From positions 14,036,220-14,100,219 of the forward strand of contig CM068839.1 in the NCBI GenBank assembly GCA_028554795.2: a stretch of DNA of 64,000 bases, given 5' to 3'. The notes under the pieces were generated by a model. It worked only from the letters and a program-made list of their open reading frames with translations. It was not told the origin of the DNA and made no database searches. A program made the position numbers and the translations under genes. Each line of letters begins with the position of its first letter. Position 1 is the first letter of the stretch. This DNA comes from Sinohyriopsis cumingii (taxonomy: Eukaryota; Mollusca; Bivalvia; Unionida; Unionidae). Below are positions 38,651 to 48,828 of the stretch, in pieces.

Positions 38651-38927
38651 GTAGAGGGTCAAACACAACAGAGACAGAAACATACATACACTAGTACAAG
38701 CGTGAGATTTATATATAAAGCATTACCAAGACCTGAAATCTTGCTGGGGTGTTCAAAAATTTGCATAATTGTAATGATGCTATAAATAGCTATAATCAAG
38801 GAAATGCTCAACGACAAAATGGATGTGACTAAAAGTAACGCTAAAATGACGAAATTGTCCCAGAATTTAAAGGAAAATAAACATATCCCCGAAAATTAAG
38901 TTACAATGGTTTAGACTAAAATGGATA

Positions 38928-39357
38928 AAATTAGTAACTACTTACAATATCAACTTCTGTGACGATCGTGAATAAATACCTATGTATCTATAATCAGCTG
39001 AAATTCCTATGAAATCCCACTATCTATTTATAGCTCCAACTTGTGGGTTTTTCCTTTGGAAAATCCCACTATCTTTTTATAGCCTCAGCTTGAGTGACGT
39101 TCCTGTTTATGAATTCTAGTATATATGTATAGCTACGAAATGTGGAAATCCCCAAGTCGATATTTATAGTCTCGAAATTTCCAGCGTCAGTGACGTCACT
39201 GTACTGAACACTAGGGGATAAATGGCAACAGTGTTGCAAGTGGCTGACCTGAATACGCGCTACTGTAGGTAGGTAGGTAGAGTGTATCTGATAGGGATAA
39301 AGTGAGTTTTATAGGGACAAACAGAGACCAATAGACACACACAACGTACGCGCGCAG

Positions 39358-39398
<41 letters not shown>

Positions 39399-39944
39399 CA
39401 CAACGTACGCGCGCAGACACACACAAACACACACACACACAACGTACGCGCGCCGACATACTCACACACACACACATACACACACACACATAAACACACA
39501 CACTATAAAATAAATAAAATTAGTAACTACTTACAATATCAACTTCTGTGACGATCGTGGATAAATACCTATGTATCTATAATCAGCTGAAATTCCTATG
39601 AAATCCCACTATCTATTTATAGCTCCAACTTGTGGGTTTTTCCTTTGGAAAATCCCACTATCTTTTTATAGCCTCAGCTTGAGTGACGTTCCTGTTTATG
39701 AATTCTAGTATATATGTATAGCTACAAAATGTGGAAATCCTCAAGTCGATATTTATAGTCTCGAAATTTCCAGCGTCAGTGACGTCACTGTACTGAACAC
39801 TAGGGATAAATATCAACAGTGTTGCAAGTGGCTGACCTGAATACGCGCTACTGCAGGTAGGTAGGTAGAGTGTATCTGATAGGGATAAAGTGAGTTTTAT
39901 ACGGACAAACAGAGACCAATAGACACACACAACGTACGCGCGCA

Positions 39945-39982
<38 letters not shown>

Positions 39983-40016
39983 CACAAACACACACACACA
40001 CAACGTACGCGCGCAG

Positions 40017-40048
<32 letters not shown>

Positions 40049-40561
40049 AAACACACACACACACACACACACAACGTACGCGCGCCGACATACTCACACA
40101 CACATAAACACACACACACTATAAAATAGATAAAATTAGTAACTACTTACAATATCAATTTCTGTGACGATCGTGGATAAATACCTATGTATCTATAATC
40201 AGCTGAAATTCCTATGAAATCCCACTATCTATTTATAGCTCCAACTTGTGGGTTTTTCCTTTGGAAAATCCCACTATCTTTTTATAGCCTCAGCTTGAGT
40301 GACGTTCCTGTTTATGAATTCTAGTATATATGTATAGCTACAAAATGTGGAAATCCCCAAGTCGATATTTATAGTCTCGAAATTTCCAGCGTCAGTGACG
40401 TCACTGTACTGAACACTAGGGATAAATATCAACAGTGTTGCAAGTGGCTGACCTGAATATGCGCTACTGCAGGTAGGTAGGTAGAGTGTATCTGATAGGG
40501 ATAAAGTGAGTTTTATACGGACAAACAGAGACCAATAAACACACACAACGTACGCGCGCAG

Positions 40562-40592
<31 letters not shown>

Positions 40593-41215
40593 GAAACACA
40601 CACACACACACACAACGTACACGCGCCGACATACTCACACACACACATACTCACACACACAGAAACACACAACGTACGCGCGCAGACATACTCACACACA
40701 CACACACATAAACACACACACTATAAAATAGATAAAATTAGTAACTACTTACAATATCAACTTCTGTGACGATCGTGGATAAATACCTATGTATCTATAA
40801 TCAGCTGAAATTCCTATGAAATCCCACTATCTATTTATAGCTCCAACTTGTGGGTTTTTCCTTTGGAAAATCCCACTATCTTTTTATAGCCTCAGCTTGA
40901 GTGACGTTCCTGTTTATGAATTCTAGTATATATGTATAGCTACAAAATGTGGAAATCCCCAAGTCGATATTTATAGTCTCGAAATTTCCAGCGTCAGTGA
41001 CGTCACTGTACTGAACACTAGGGATAAATATCAACAGTGTTGCAAGTGGCTGACCTGAATACGCGCTACTGCAGGTAGGTAGGTAGAGTGTATCTGATAG
41101 GGATAAAGTGAGTTTTATACGGACAAACAGAGACCAATACACACACCCACACAACGTACGCGCGCAGACACACACACACACACACACACATACACACATA
41201 CACACACACATACAG
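38928..41215. repeat. About 600-bp tandem units in the left arm, 4 copies, each with a CRE palindrome
   Basis: Units start near 38928, 39516, 40132 and 40734. Each has TTAGTAACTACTTACAATAT, then four TATAG(C/T) words spaced about 50-60 bp apart (TTTATAGCTCC, TTTATAGCCTC, GTATAGCTAC, TTTATAGTCTC). Next comes the CRE-type palindrome TGACGTCA (39191, 39780, 40396 and 40998), a GTAGGTAGGTAG tract, and a CA-rich block with CGTACGCGCGC. The CA block varies in length between units. Open frames of up to 153 codons ending in the same residues in every unit come from this repetition and are not counted as genes. Confidence 0.9.
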
Positions 41216-41221
41216 AGGGAA

Positions 41222-41520
41222 GAGGAAAAAACAAACCCCAAATATACTATCAACACAGAAGGGAGATGATACAAACCCCAAATAAACTATCCACACAAAC
41301 GTACGCGAACGCATACAAACCCCAAATATACTATCAACACAGAAGGGAGATGATACAAACCCCAAATAAACTATCCACACAAACGTACGCGAACGCATAC
41401 AAACCCCAAATATACTATCAACACAGAAGGGAGATGATACAAACCCCAAATAAACTATCCACACAAACGTACGCGAACGCATACAAACCCCAAATATACT
41501 ATCAACACAGAGTGAAGAAG
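41222..41520. repeat. 84-bp tandem repeat, left arm, 3 full copies plus a partial
   Basis: Each unit is two half-units: CAAACCCCAAATAAACTATC with CGTACGCGAACGC, then CAAACCCCAAATATACTATC with AGAAGGGAGATG. The unit is a multiple of three and open on both strands. The right arm has one more unit. Confidence 0.92.
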
Positions 41521-41962
41521 TAAAAGTTTTTTGAAAGCACCTAAGCCCTCACCTGCAATGACCAACTCTGCCAAACACCTACACCCCACCCCACCCCACC
41601 CCCACTTCCAACACTACAAAACCCATTTAACCCGTTATTTTATGGCATCAGTGTGTGATTTAGGAAACATCAAGACACAAAATAATGGAGGAATAGACTG
41701 ACTATTGTTTACCGACTTGCATGCCTAAAGAGCGTGCGTGAAGGAAAACATCCTTCCATTTCAATTCTAACTAAAACATGATCCAGACGGATAGAGATAG
41801 GTGAAAGGGCACAATTTCATAAAGTGTGAGTAGAAAACAAAACACGCCATCCTTATTATACAATGTCAAGACCAAGAGACACTTACGTGTTCTTTCTGGT
41901 CTATTCTCTTTTAGAAGGTAGTATGAAATTTCACATCAGGGCCAACGCATCGGCTCACATTG

Positions 41963-42121
41963 TCAATTTTTCCATTTCCATGTCTTTACTGGCACAAGTT
42001 CTTCATCATCTTCAATTTCTTCTTCTTCTGAATCCCTCTTCTCTGTTTCGTCTTGTTTTTGTTTATTCTCTTTTCTCGTAGGGCACTCTGAATTCCAGTG
42101 TCCTTTCTCCTGACAACGATA
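41963..42121 (-). pseudogene. Zinc-knuckle (CCHC-like) protein remnant, left arm
   Basis: This is the mirror copy of 52380-52538. The minus strand reads Tyr-Arg-Cys-Gln-Glu-Lys-Gly-His-Trp-Asn-Ser-Glu-Cys-Pro, the second half of a CX2CX4HX4C zinc knuckle, followed by a Lys/Glu-rich acidic tail and a stop. The codon where the first Cys is expected is TAA. Zinc knuckles of this form are typical of retroelement Gag proteins and some nucleic-acid-binding proteins. The source is unknown. Confidence 0.55.
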
Positions 42122-44827
42122 TTAGGTATCTTGACTTTTGTCTCTCTTTCTTAGACGAAGCAGGTATTCTGGAGACAAATACCCATTTACCTTTGCAGAT
42201 ATAGCAAACTTCATTAGCACTTACACACTTTCGTATGACTCTCATCAAATCAACGACCAAAAGAGTAAGTTTTGTTGCCACTTTCGCATGTGAATTATGC
42301 TTTCGTACGACTTTTAGCAAATATTTGACCAGCAGGTCGATCTGTGCTGACTCTTCCATCTTTGATCATTTGAGAGCGGAATGAATACTCTGACGCTAAG
42401 ACACTCTCCTTATATACAGAGACCTGCTGCGTATGAAACCTAGTCAAATGTAATTTTGCAATAAGATGAAACGATTTCATTGAGGAAGTAAAAGGCAATG
42501 ATGTACCGTATCGCCTCACACAAAACCTGAAGTGTTAGTTCAAATCCGTGTCAGCGATTTCGAAGACGACATAACTGGGCTTTAATCAATGCTCTCCATT
42601 TCTGCCACGAAACCACGAGTCCTGATTCACGCCAAAAGAAATTTCGTTCGGTCCATAAAAAATAGTATCACATCTGAGAAACGCAAAAACGAACTTCCAG
42701 AAAACTGAGAACGACGGCTTACACCTACAACGTAAATGTATGAGTTCAAGTAGTGCGTAAAACTTAGTCAAATTAAATTTTTATAGTCAAGACGAAACGA
42801 TCTCTTTTCGAAGAAGAAAGCAGACACCAAACGACAATGGCGATCCGTGTCACACAACACTTTTCAAAATGTGTATGATCAGAGGTTTATTTAGCGATCT
42901 GCACGGTTAAATTAAATGTTGATGTATTTTGCAATAAGACGGACACAATTTCTATGGGATCGCCCATGGTACGATTGTTCGTGCATTAGTTTAATTTTTA
43001 AAAATATTTTTTTATATAAATCGCCTATAGGATAGACCCAGTAAAGCATGGCCATTCTCGTCACTGTCTGAATAGCTACTCAAGTCAATTCCAAGCGAAC
43101 GCGGTAAGAAAATAAGTATAGCCAATGAAATGGCTTACAACGGGTGATGCATTGTTTTGTTCTAGGACTGTGTGGCATAATAATCCCTATGTTCTTGCGT
43201 TGTTACCATTACAGTGCAGACACTGAAATGTGAACTTACAAGCCCAATTTGTGTGTGTGTGTGTGTGTGTGTGTTGTACCATTTCCTCTTACCACATCAA
43301 AATACTGAGCGTCACAGTATTGGTTCGCGTTTTCAAGCTGACCATTTTTTTATATCTCACTTAAACATTTCGACATAAACACTCACACTCACATCGGTAG
43401 AATCAGAACAGACGTGTTACAGTATTGAGGGGCATGTTATCTTTTTTTTCAAACCAATAAATTTGGGTTTGTATGAAGTAAAGAACCGAAAGTACAGTGA
43501 AACTCAAGGATGATGACCCAATCTGTCTGTCTATTGATGCATGTATTTACTTAAGAAGAAATATGAACTCTAAAACACAAAGAGATACGGCAAGCATGAT
43601 TAGATTAAACACAACGATGTTTTTCCTTCACGCCTGTGTAATTTAGAGTTTCAATCGTCTTTGAACACAAACTTGGTCTCCTTTTGTAGGGCTTGAAATA
43701 ATAAAAGAAGCTGAAAAATCTTAAGCACTTTGCTATAGATAATTTCATCAACAGACTAAACAACATAAATACCGTTACAACAATAGAAAGCCTTAAATCT
43801 TCTATCAAAAAGAAATGCATGAAAAAAATTAAAGATTAACGATAACTAACCAATGAAACCGAATTTAACAAAGGCAATGACATGTGAAGAAATGCCTCTC
43901 ACTTTGGAAAGGTAGGCGAATGTACTCTGTCATGCACCATCAACTTGAAAAAAATTATAAACAGAGAGAAACCTGAATTCAAAATTCAGTTTTGTTTTTT
44001 TTTTCTTCAAAATTATTTCGTTTCTTTTTTCTTTTTTTTGGAACAAATCTAAGCACTAATATAGAGTGGAAAAGGGAAAATGCACATACAAGCTTTGATA
44101 TTTCTGAAAAAATGAGGGGATATTCCTAACGTTCATAACCACCTATATATGCTTGGACTTGTCTGTGACTTATCCACAAAACAAGATGTACATATTTCTG
44201 GTCAAGCTGCAAGTGTGTGCGTGTTTTTGAAAATGGTAAAAACTTGGATATACAATTTTCTCGTGACACTTATAAAGTGAAGAGTCTGTGCAAGTGTCAA
44301 AAGCCAAAGTCATATAAGTTTTGTATTTTGTACGGCTTGTAAAGATTTCCACTTTAGGAAATGTGAAGTATCACAAGTTATTATCACAAACAGAAGTGGA
44401 ACATAGGGGCTTGCAAGAAAGAAAATAACCCAGACAGTTGGTGTCATCAAGAGTGCTAGAGACGGTACCCGAACTTGCTTGCTTGCTTACTTGAATTAAA
44501 GTGATTTTCGCTCTAATGGAGCATGTATCACTGGTTTAATAACGCACCGCGTGATTTTTAATTACTCCTGGGGAAGGAAAGAGAGCCTCATCCCCCCAGG
44601 CTTTTATGTACTCACAGACTACTTTTAAATTTAGCCACTCAGGTGTAGGACTAACTAGTCCTTAACAACCTGACTGAAAGGCTTTACACATGAGTGGGAA
44701 TTGTCTCACCACACACTCATTTTTCTGTCCGAGCGTGGTAAAGGAGGAAAAAGGTGCTCAGCAAGACAGCCATGGATGTTAAGTACTCACCAAAACGCTA
44801 GCCCGTACTTATTTCAGATCAAGTCGT

Positions 44828-45349
44828 GTCACCAAAAAAGACGACGTGTACGACATCAAAGGCATTGTCAAACGCAGAATGCCTCAATGCTAACTGGCTA
44901 GGTCTGCATTTCTTGCTCCCGCTGCTGTTGCGTATATTTCTTCCCTCCACACCGAGTTCTGGGCCTAATTCTTTTAATTTCGTTGTACCCGAACTTACAT
45001 TATCCATATTATCACCAACAAAAAAAAAACAAAAAAAGACGCACAGACCTAAAAGAAACATTCACTCACTTTTTTACAGAATATTACTATTTTTAAAATT
45101 TTGATAATCGACGGAAACGAACAACTTAGAGTCACACTTTCTAACCAAGATAAAGAAATCATGTGCTGATAGACTCACTTCTGTATTTTTCTTCTAACTG
45201 ACTAACATATCATAGGCAATGGAATGTTATTTCTTTTCGAGAGTATGGGGTAGCCCTGAAATTTTTTGGGAACTTGAAGCTATGGCGATCGCTTAGGTTA
45301 TAAGATGGCGGCCTCCTCTGACGACAGGCTTTCTCACAGGATAAGGTCT
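44828..45349. other. Polinton centre, left edge, no intact gene
   Basis: This runs from the end of the left arm to an eroded minus-strand coding remnant. Overlapping open frames on both strands of 76-92 codons (44819-45440) show no recognisable family. A 19-bp direct duplication (TCGATACGACAACTCTTTGG) lies just beyond its right edge, near 45378-45413. Confidence 0.5.
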
Positions 45350-45680
45350 GCTTCTTCGGAAAAGAGAAGAACTCTTTGGTGTCGATACGACAACTCTTTG
45401 GTGTCGATACGACAATCGACAAAGCCTCTGTCAGGTTCATGCTGCTGCTGTTGCTGCTCTCTCTGCCGTTTATGAAGTCTGTACTTCTCCATCCATTCTT
45501 CTTTCTCCTTCTTGAATTCCTCCTTGAAGAGCGCTTCTTTCAGGTCTTAGTGATTTTCAACATTATGATATTGTCTATCTCTTCAGGTCTCAGTATCAGA
45601 CTTGTCATGACCCTATGCAAATTCACATAGGCTTCGTTCAACTTGGCTAATCTTGAGCACATCTTCGTAGGAAGATAAGT
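45350..45680 (-). pseudogene. Eroded charged, probably coiled-coil protein
   Basis: On the minus strand an ATG at 45662 opens about 40 codons (Met-Cys-Ser-Arg-Leu-Ala-Lys-Leu-Asn-Glu-Ala-Tyr) before a TGA. A neighbouring frame then continues with a Lys/Glu-rich helix-like stretch (Phe-Lys-Glu-Glu-Phe-Lys-Lys-Glu-Lys-Glu-Glu-Trp) and a run of Gln. The composition shift suggests one former gene with a frameshift. I do not recognise the family. It lies downstream of the protease on the same strand, in the Polinton gene cluster. Confidence 0.4.
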
Positions 45681-45990
45681 TAACAATGGATGGGCAGACT
45701 GGAGACTTCCCCGTTTGTATTGTCAAAGTGCGGACGTGAAGGAAAACATTGCTACACGGTTTTCGAGCCGGAACGTTCAAATAGTGTTATGGGAGGGATA
45801 GAAAGAAGTCAAAGAGCATCAATTCAACATTCCTATAGCCAAACAAACCACAAAGGCATTTTTTTTTCTTCAAAACACAACATTTTTTTATTCATACTAA
45901 CAAACAACTCTAACATTTTTTTAACAATAATCTAACACTATAACATCAAACATTTTTTTCAAATACCAAACGTTTTTTTTAATTCACACT

Positions 45991-46551
45991 CTACTTTAAA
46001 CAGGGATGACAACGTTGTGAATGAAGTTGTGATTTCCACTGTTGGAAGTCATCAGGCCATTGATGGACACTACGTTTCCTAGCTTGAGACAAAAGATAAG
46101 CATACTGGTCACAAAACCATCAATCTACTTTCACATCGTTTCTTGAAGAAGAACGAGGATCAAAATGAGTCACTAAATGTTCTAAGGAATAGCCCAGGCT
46201 GCGATGATGCAGAAAATACACACAGTACTGTCCGCACACCAAGGAAACTGTGCCTTGTAATTTCACATTATTGAATCGGGTGGTCTGAGCATTTCTTCTC
46301 ATAAAGTCGATGATATCGTCTTCCAAAGGGGGCAATCCGTACGAATCGAAATATTTCACACATCCTTCTTGAGGAAAGTAGACGGCTACCCAGTGGGTTC
46401 CTGGGAGATGACTGTCGTCCGTGTTGATCACGTAAGCTTGATGGTCTTTAGGTTTGCGATGAGGGAGTTCATCTTTAGCACAGACGACAGGATTCCAAGA
46501 AGCAGTGTACGAACTGTGGTTCAAAAGGTAATAAAGTTCTCAGGTATCCAT
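45991..46551 (-). pseudogene. Adenovirus-type cysteine protease (Polinton PRO), interrupted
   Basis: The open core at 46120-46524 (134 codons) has the adenain/Ulp1-fold signature: catalytic His in Gly-Thr-His-Trp-Val-Ala, the acidic residue in Phe-Asp-Ser-Tyr-Gly, a Gln in Val-Lys-Leu-Gln-Gly, and the nucleophile in Cys-Gly-Gln-Tyr-Cys. In Polintons this protease is thought to mature capsid proteins. Two in-frame TGA codons break it: one at 46540-46542, three codons after an ATG at 46551, and one at 46120-46122. After the second, the frame stays open for 42 more codons to a TAG at 45991-45993. With both ends counted the reading region is close to the usual length of about 200 residues, so the stops look like damage to a once longer gene. 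The 5' end overlaps the neighbouring reading frame by 77 bp. Confidence 0.85.
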
Positions 46552-46813
46552 TTTTTGTTTTTTTTCTTAAGTCATCAATTCGATCCTGACTTTCTGCTTG
46601 AAAATGTCTGACAAGTAACCGTTTTCTTCGCCTTGTCTCCCAACTCTGATCCAACAGAGCTTCGATGCGATGGATCTCTTGAGTTGTTAATGGAGGACAA
46701 TAATGTTCACGCAAGCCTTTATACCACTGTTGTAACACGTCTTCTTCCGAGATGAGACTCCAAGCTTCGTCCAGATATTCGTCCAATTTTTCTTCTTGAC
46801 TCAGCATTAGCAT
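46475..46813 (-). CDS. Polinton-associated charged protein, carboxy-terminal part
   Basis: This 112-codon frame begins Met-Leu-Met-Leu-Ser-Gln-Glu-Glu-Lys and is rich in Glu, Arg and Leu, with predicted helical character. Its start overlaps the stop of the Cys/His-motif frame upstream (ATGCTAATG), and its end overlaps the protease 5' end. In related invertebrate elements, as I remember them, the Cys/His motif is followed directly by Cys-Leu-Met and a helical region. This frame therefore may be the continuation of the upstream protein after a one-base slip rather than a separate gene. Function unknown. Confidence 0.5.
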   Translation of the reverse strand: MLMLSQEEKLDEYLDEAWSLISEEDVLQQWYKGLREHYCPPLTTQEIHRIEALLDQSWETRRRKRLLVRHFQAESQDRIDDLRKKTKNGYLRTLLPFEPQFVHCFLESCRLC

Positions 46814-47060
46814 TTATCGTGTTGAATTTGACTGGGATGATCGTTATGACATCCATAGCAATCTTTCTTGATCAATTCCTTAATTTTTTTTCTGTCAAGA
46901 CTATAGCATAACAGGAAACTATATGTGATTCTTGTTCTGGCCATCTAGACTTCGTCATGATGACTTCTTCGTCTTTGTCTTGGGGTTCTCCTTCCTCAGG
47001 ATCTTCACATTCCATGTCCAAAGAATCCCTACTATACAAACATTGATAAAAGTCTTCCAT
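46808..47060 (-). pseudogene. Polinton-associated Cys/His-motif protein, frameshifted
   Basis: The ATG at 47060 opens an acidic 62-codon frame ending at 46872. A neighbouring frame then continues through Asp-Cys-Tyr-Gly-Cys-His-Asn-Asp-His-Pro-Ser-Gln and ends in Lys-Cys. The switch falls at an A-run on the coding strand (T-run at about 46883-46891), a classic slippage or indel site. The Cys-x2-Cys-His with His-Pro-Ser-Gln resembles a small zinc-binding motif I associate with proteins of invertebrate Maverick-like elements. That association is from memory and unverified. It lies between the capsid-like gene and the protease, all on the minus strand. Confidence 0.55.
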
Positions 47061-47238
47061 GACTTCTAATAGTGTAGAATGACTTCTCTCAAACTGTTGG
47101 CTTATATCGTATTGTCCAATTCAGCATACAGGAGGACGTTCACCGTATTATCTGCGCGTAGATTTTCTGCAAACTGAAATTCCACACGCATCTGGCCGGA
47201 TTTTATAGCGTGAAAATGTCACTTGTCGCTGTCTTGAC

Positions 47239-48156
47239 TTACAATTCGTTAGAGAACCGTTTTCGAAAATGGAGTTTCACTGTAACTTTCCCTTTGGAGA
47301 AGGGAATATTTTGTCCCAGATCTCCTTTTATAGCAATGTTGACAGTGTCTAAATACGACTTACTGACGGGTAAATAGTGAGGATGTACAAATTCACGGTG
47401 TACGTGATATTTGTTTGCACCTTCCTGGTCATTGTTTGTGGTACTATCCACTTTGAAAGGAATGACACGCAGTAACGGCACAGAGGTGTGTCCCACCACG
47501 TTGTACTCCACCACATCGGAATATACAAAGATCAAATTAAGTCCTTGGTTCAGTTCTACCGGGTTTCCAAACGCTCTGTAAAAATCCATATTACTTTTGA
47601 TCTTGGGGCTCATATTGTTTGCGACCATTTCTGCATGTCCACCCAAAATTTCAAACAAACTACCATTGAACCTGAGGGACAATGTGTCCGTATCTTGAAA
47701 TTTGATCACGAGACGATGAGCCACTTTATGGTACTCAATCTTCACACTTTTTTTGGCTCTGTTCAGTGCTTTGCCAAAGGCTAAGTTGAACCTGTCCGCA
47801 ATAGTGTCCACCAAATGTTCACCACTAAAATAATAACCTGAAGGAATTTTCAAGGTGTAGATAATGAAGGCTGGATTGCTGGCTGCTCTTGTGTCCCCTA
47901 AAAACCCGATTTTGTTGATTTCTTCCTCCAATTGGGCATTCAGGATTTCCACCTCGAAAGTGTTTTGCTTTTCGGTGATGTTTTTGATTTGTGTAGGGTG
48001 AATCATTTCTACCAAAGCCACTTCCCAATGGGCTTCGTGATCTAACTGGATGGTCTGAGGTAATTTGACCGTGTAACAGCACAACGTGTTGTTGGGAAAC
48101 ACCTCCATGGAACTGTCACTGGGTAAGGTTAAGTAAAATTGGCTGTTATTGCTCAT
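47239..48156 (-). CDS. Putative Polinton minor-capsid/penton-like protein
   Basis: This intact 305-residue frame starts at ATG 48156 (Met-Ser-Asn-Asn-Ser-Gln-Phe-Tyr). The longer open frame to 48408 has no fitting start and overlaps the membrane protein. Features seen in order are Phe-Pro-Asn-Asn-Thr near residue 20, Trp-Glu-Val-Ala-Leu-Val-Glu near 45, Ile-Pro-Ser-Gly-Tyr-Tyr near 110, Val-Pro-Leu-Leu-Arg-Val-Ile near 235, and a carboxy-terminal Gly-Lys-Val-Thr-Val-Lys-Leu-His-Phe-Arg. These match a beta-rich family common in invertebrate Polinton-type elements, which I believe is the minor-capsid candidate; the structural role is inference. Its ATG overlaps the TGA of the upstream membrane-protein frame by four bases (ATGA). 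It is the best preserved gene in the element. Confidence 0.8.
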   Translation of the reverse strand: MSNNSQFYLTLPSDSSMEVFPNNTLCCYTVKLPQTIQLDHEAHWEVALVEMIHPTQIKNITEKQNTFEVEILNAQLEEEINKIGFLGDTRAASNPAFIIYTLKIPSGYYFSGEHLVDTIADRFNLAFGKALNRAKKSVKIEYHKVAHRLVIKFQDTDTLSLRFNGSLFEILGGHAEMVANNMSPKIKSNMDFYRAFGNPVELNQGLNLIFVYSDVVEYNVVGHTSVPLLRVIPFKVDSTTNNDQEGANKYHVHREFVHPHYLPVSKSYLDTVNIAIKGDLGQNIPFSKGKVTVKLHFRKRFSNEL

Positions 48157-48455
48157 AATTCCAGAGTTTTGTGGCTCTCCGAGGCGATACTGGAAGTCAG
48201 AGGCGTGTCTCCGCCCAAAATGGAGTTGTTGTTGGAGTGGTGGCTGGCACTGACACTGGACACAAGGTTCCCGTGGTTCCCGTTCGAGGAGAATTTCAGG
48301 GAGGGATTGGGAAGCAGGTAATCGATGTAACTGCTTAATACAATGGTCCACAATTGTTTGTCTCCTTGTTGCAAACTCAAATTGGCGATGGCTGCCCCGA
48401 TGACACAATACACCACGAAGATTTGGCAGAAAAAGACGATTTGCGTTTTAGGCAC
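48153..48455 (-). CDS. Small Polinton-associated membrane protein
   Basis: The frame contains a hydrophobic helix (Phe-Cys-Gln-Ile-Phe-Val-Val-Tyr-Cys-Val-Ile-Gly-Ala-Ala-Ile-Ala) followed by Leu-Trp-Thr-Ile-Val-Leu-Ser-Ser and Tyr-Leu-Leu-Pro-Asn-Pro. This layout recurs in small proteins next to the capsid-like gene in invertebrate Polintons, as I remember them. The carboxy-terminal half is Ser/Asn/His-rich and low in complexity. There is no ATG: the open frame starts at a GTG (48455) after a TAG. Upstream bases in another frame (Leu-Gln-Asp-Leu-Gln-Lys) suggest the natural start was lost to a small indel. The gene ends in the ATGA overlap with the capsid-like frame. Confidence 0.6.
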   Translation of the reverse strand: MPKTQIVFFCQIFVVYCVIGAAIANLSLQQGDKQLWTIVLSSYIDYLLPNPSLKFSSNGNHGNLVSSVSASHHSNNNSILGGDTPLTSSIASESHKTLEL

Positions 48456-48570
48456 ACGTTCTCCGCACTACACCCACAAGAGTTGTTTTTGTAAATCTTG
48501 CAGAGAAGAATTGGGTGAAGGAGTGATCGCAGTAGCTGAATCTGTGTGAAAGGGAATGATGGTCACTTCT

Positions 48571-48580
48571 TTTTATAGTC
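48571..48580 (-). promoter_or_regulatory. Candidate TATA box of the minus-strand Polinton gene cluster
   Basis: The minus strand reads GACTATAAAAAG about 120 bp upstream of the membrane-protein frame, with no gene between. A TATA-type promoter is plausible here, but nothing but the motif and position supports it. Confidence 0.4.
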
Positions 48581-48828
48581 GATGACGTGCGAAGCGTCGA
48601 TCCAAGAATGATAACTGGTCGGATATCCTTTCCAACGTACTTTGACTTCTTTGACGTCGTTTGCCCACTTTACGGTTTCTGCCAGTTAGCACTCCACCCA
48701 CCTCGAGAACACAAATAACATCTAGTCAACAGCCGACTATACCTAACAAACAACCCGTCCCGGAAAGAGTGGTGGCAAAACAAAGGTCCAATTATCTTAG
48801 ACAAACGGTATGGCAAACTCAAATGTAA

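Larger units (their letters stand above)
38279..44827. repeat. Polinton left terminal inverted repeat (about 6.5 kb)
   Basis: This is the reverse complement of 49678-55698, with near identity wherever compared. Six open frames of 60-98 codons in the arms translate identically, which would not survive appreciable divergence. Pairing ends near 44814-44827, where CCCGTACTTATTTCAGATCA meets CCCGTACTTATTTCAAATCA. The arm is about 0.5 kb longer than the right one. The reason is visible: four roughly 600-bp tandem units instead of three, offset by one fewer 84-bp unit. Confidence 0.93.

Noticed and set aside
39658..40119. Cys/Val-rich frames of up to 153 codons in the Polinton arms, repeated with the same ending in each unit
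   Set aside because: They are GT/CA microsatellite translation plus the 600-bp tandem unit. Identity between tandem copies gives no evidence of coding selection.
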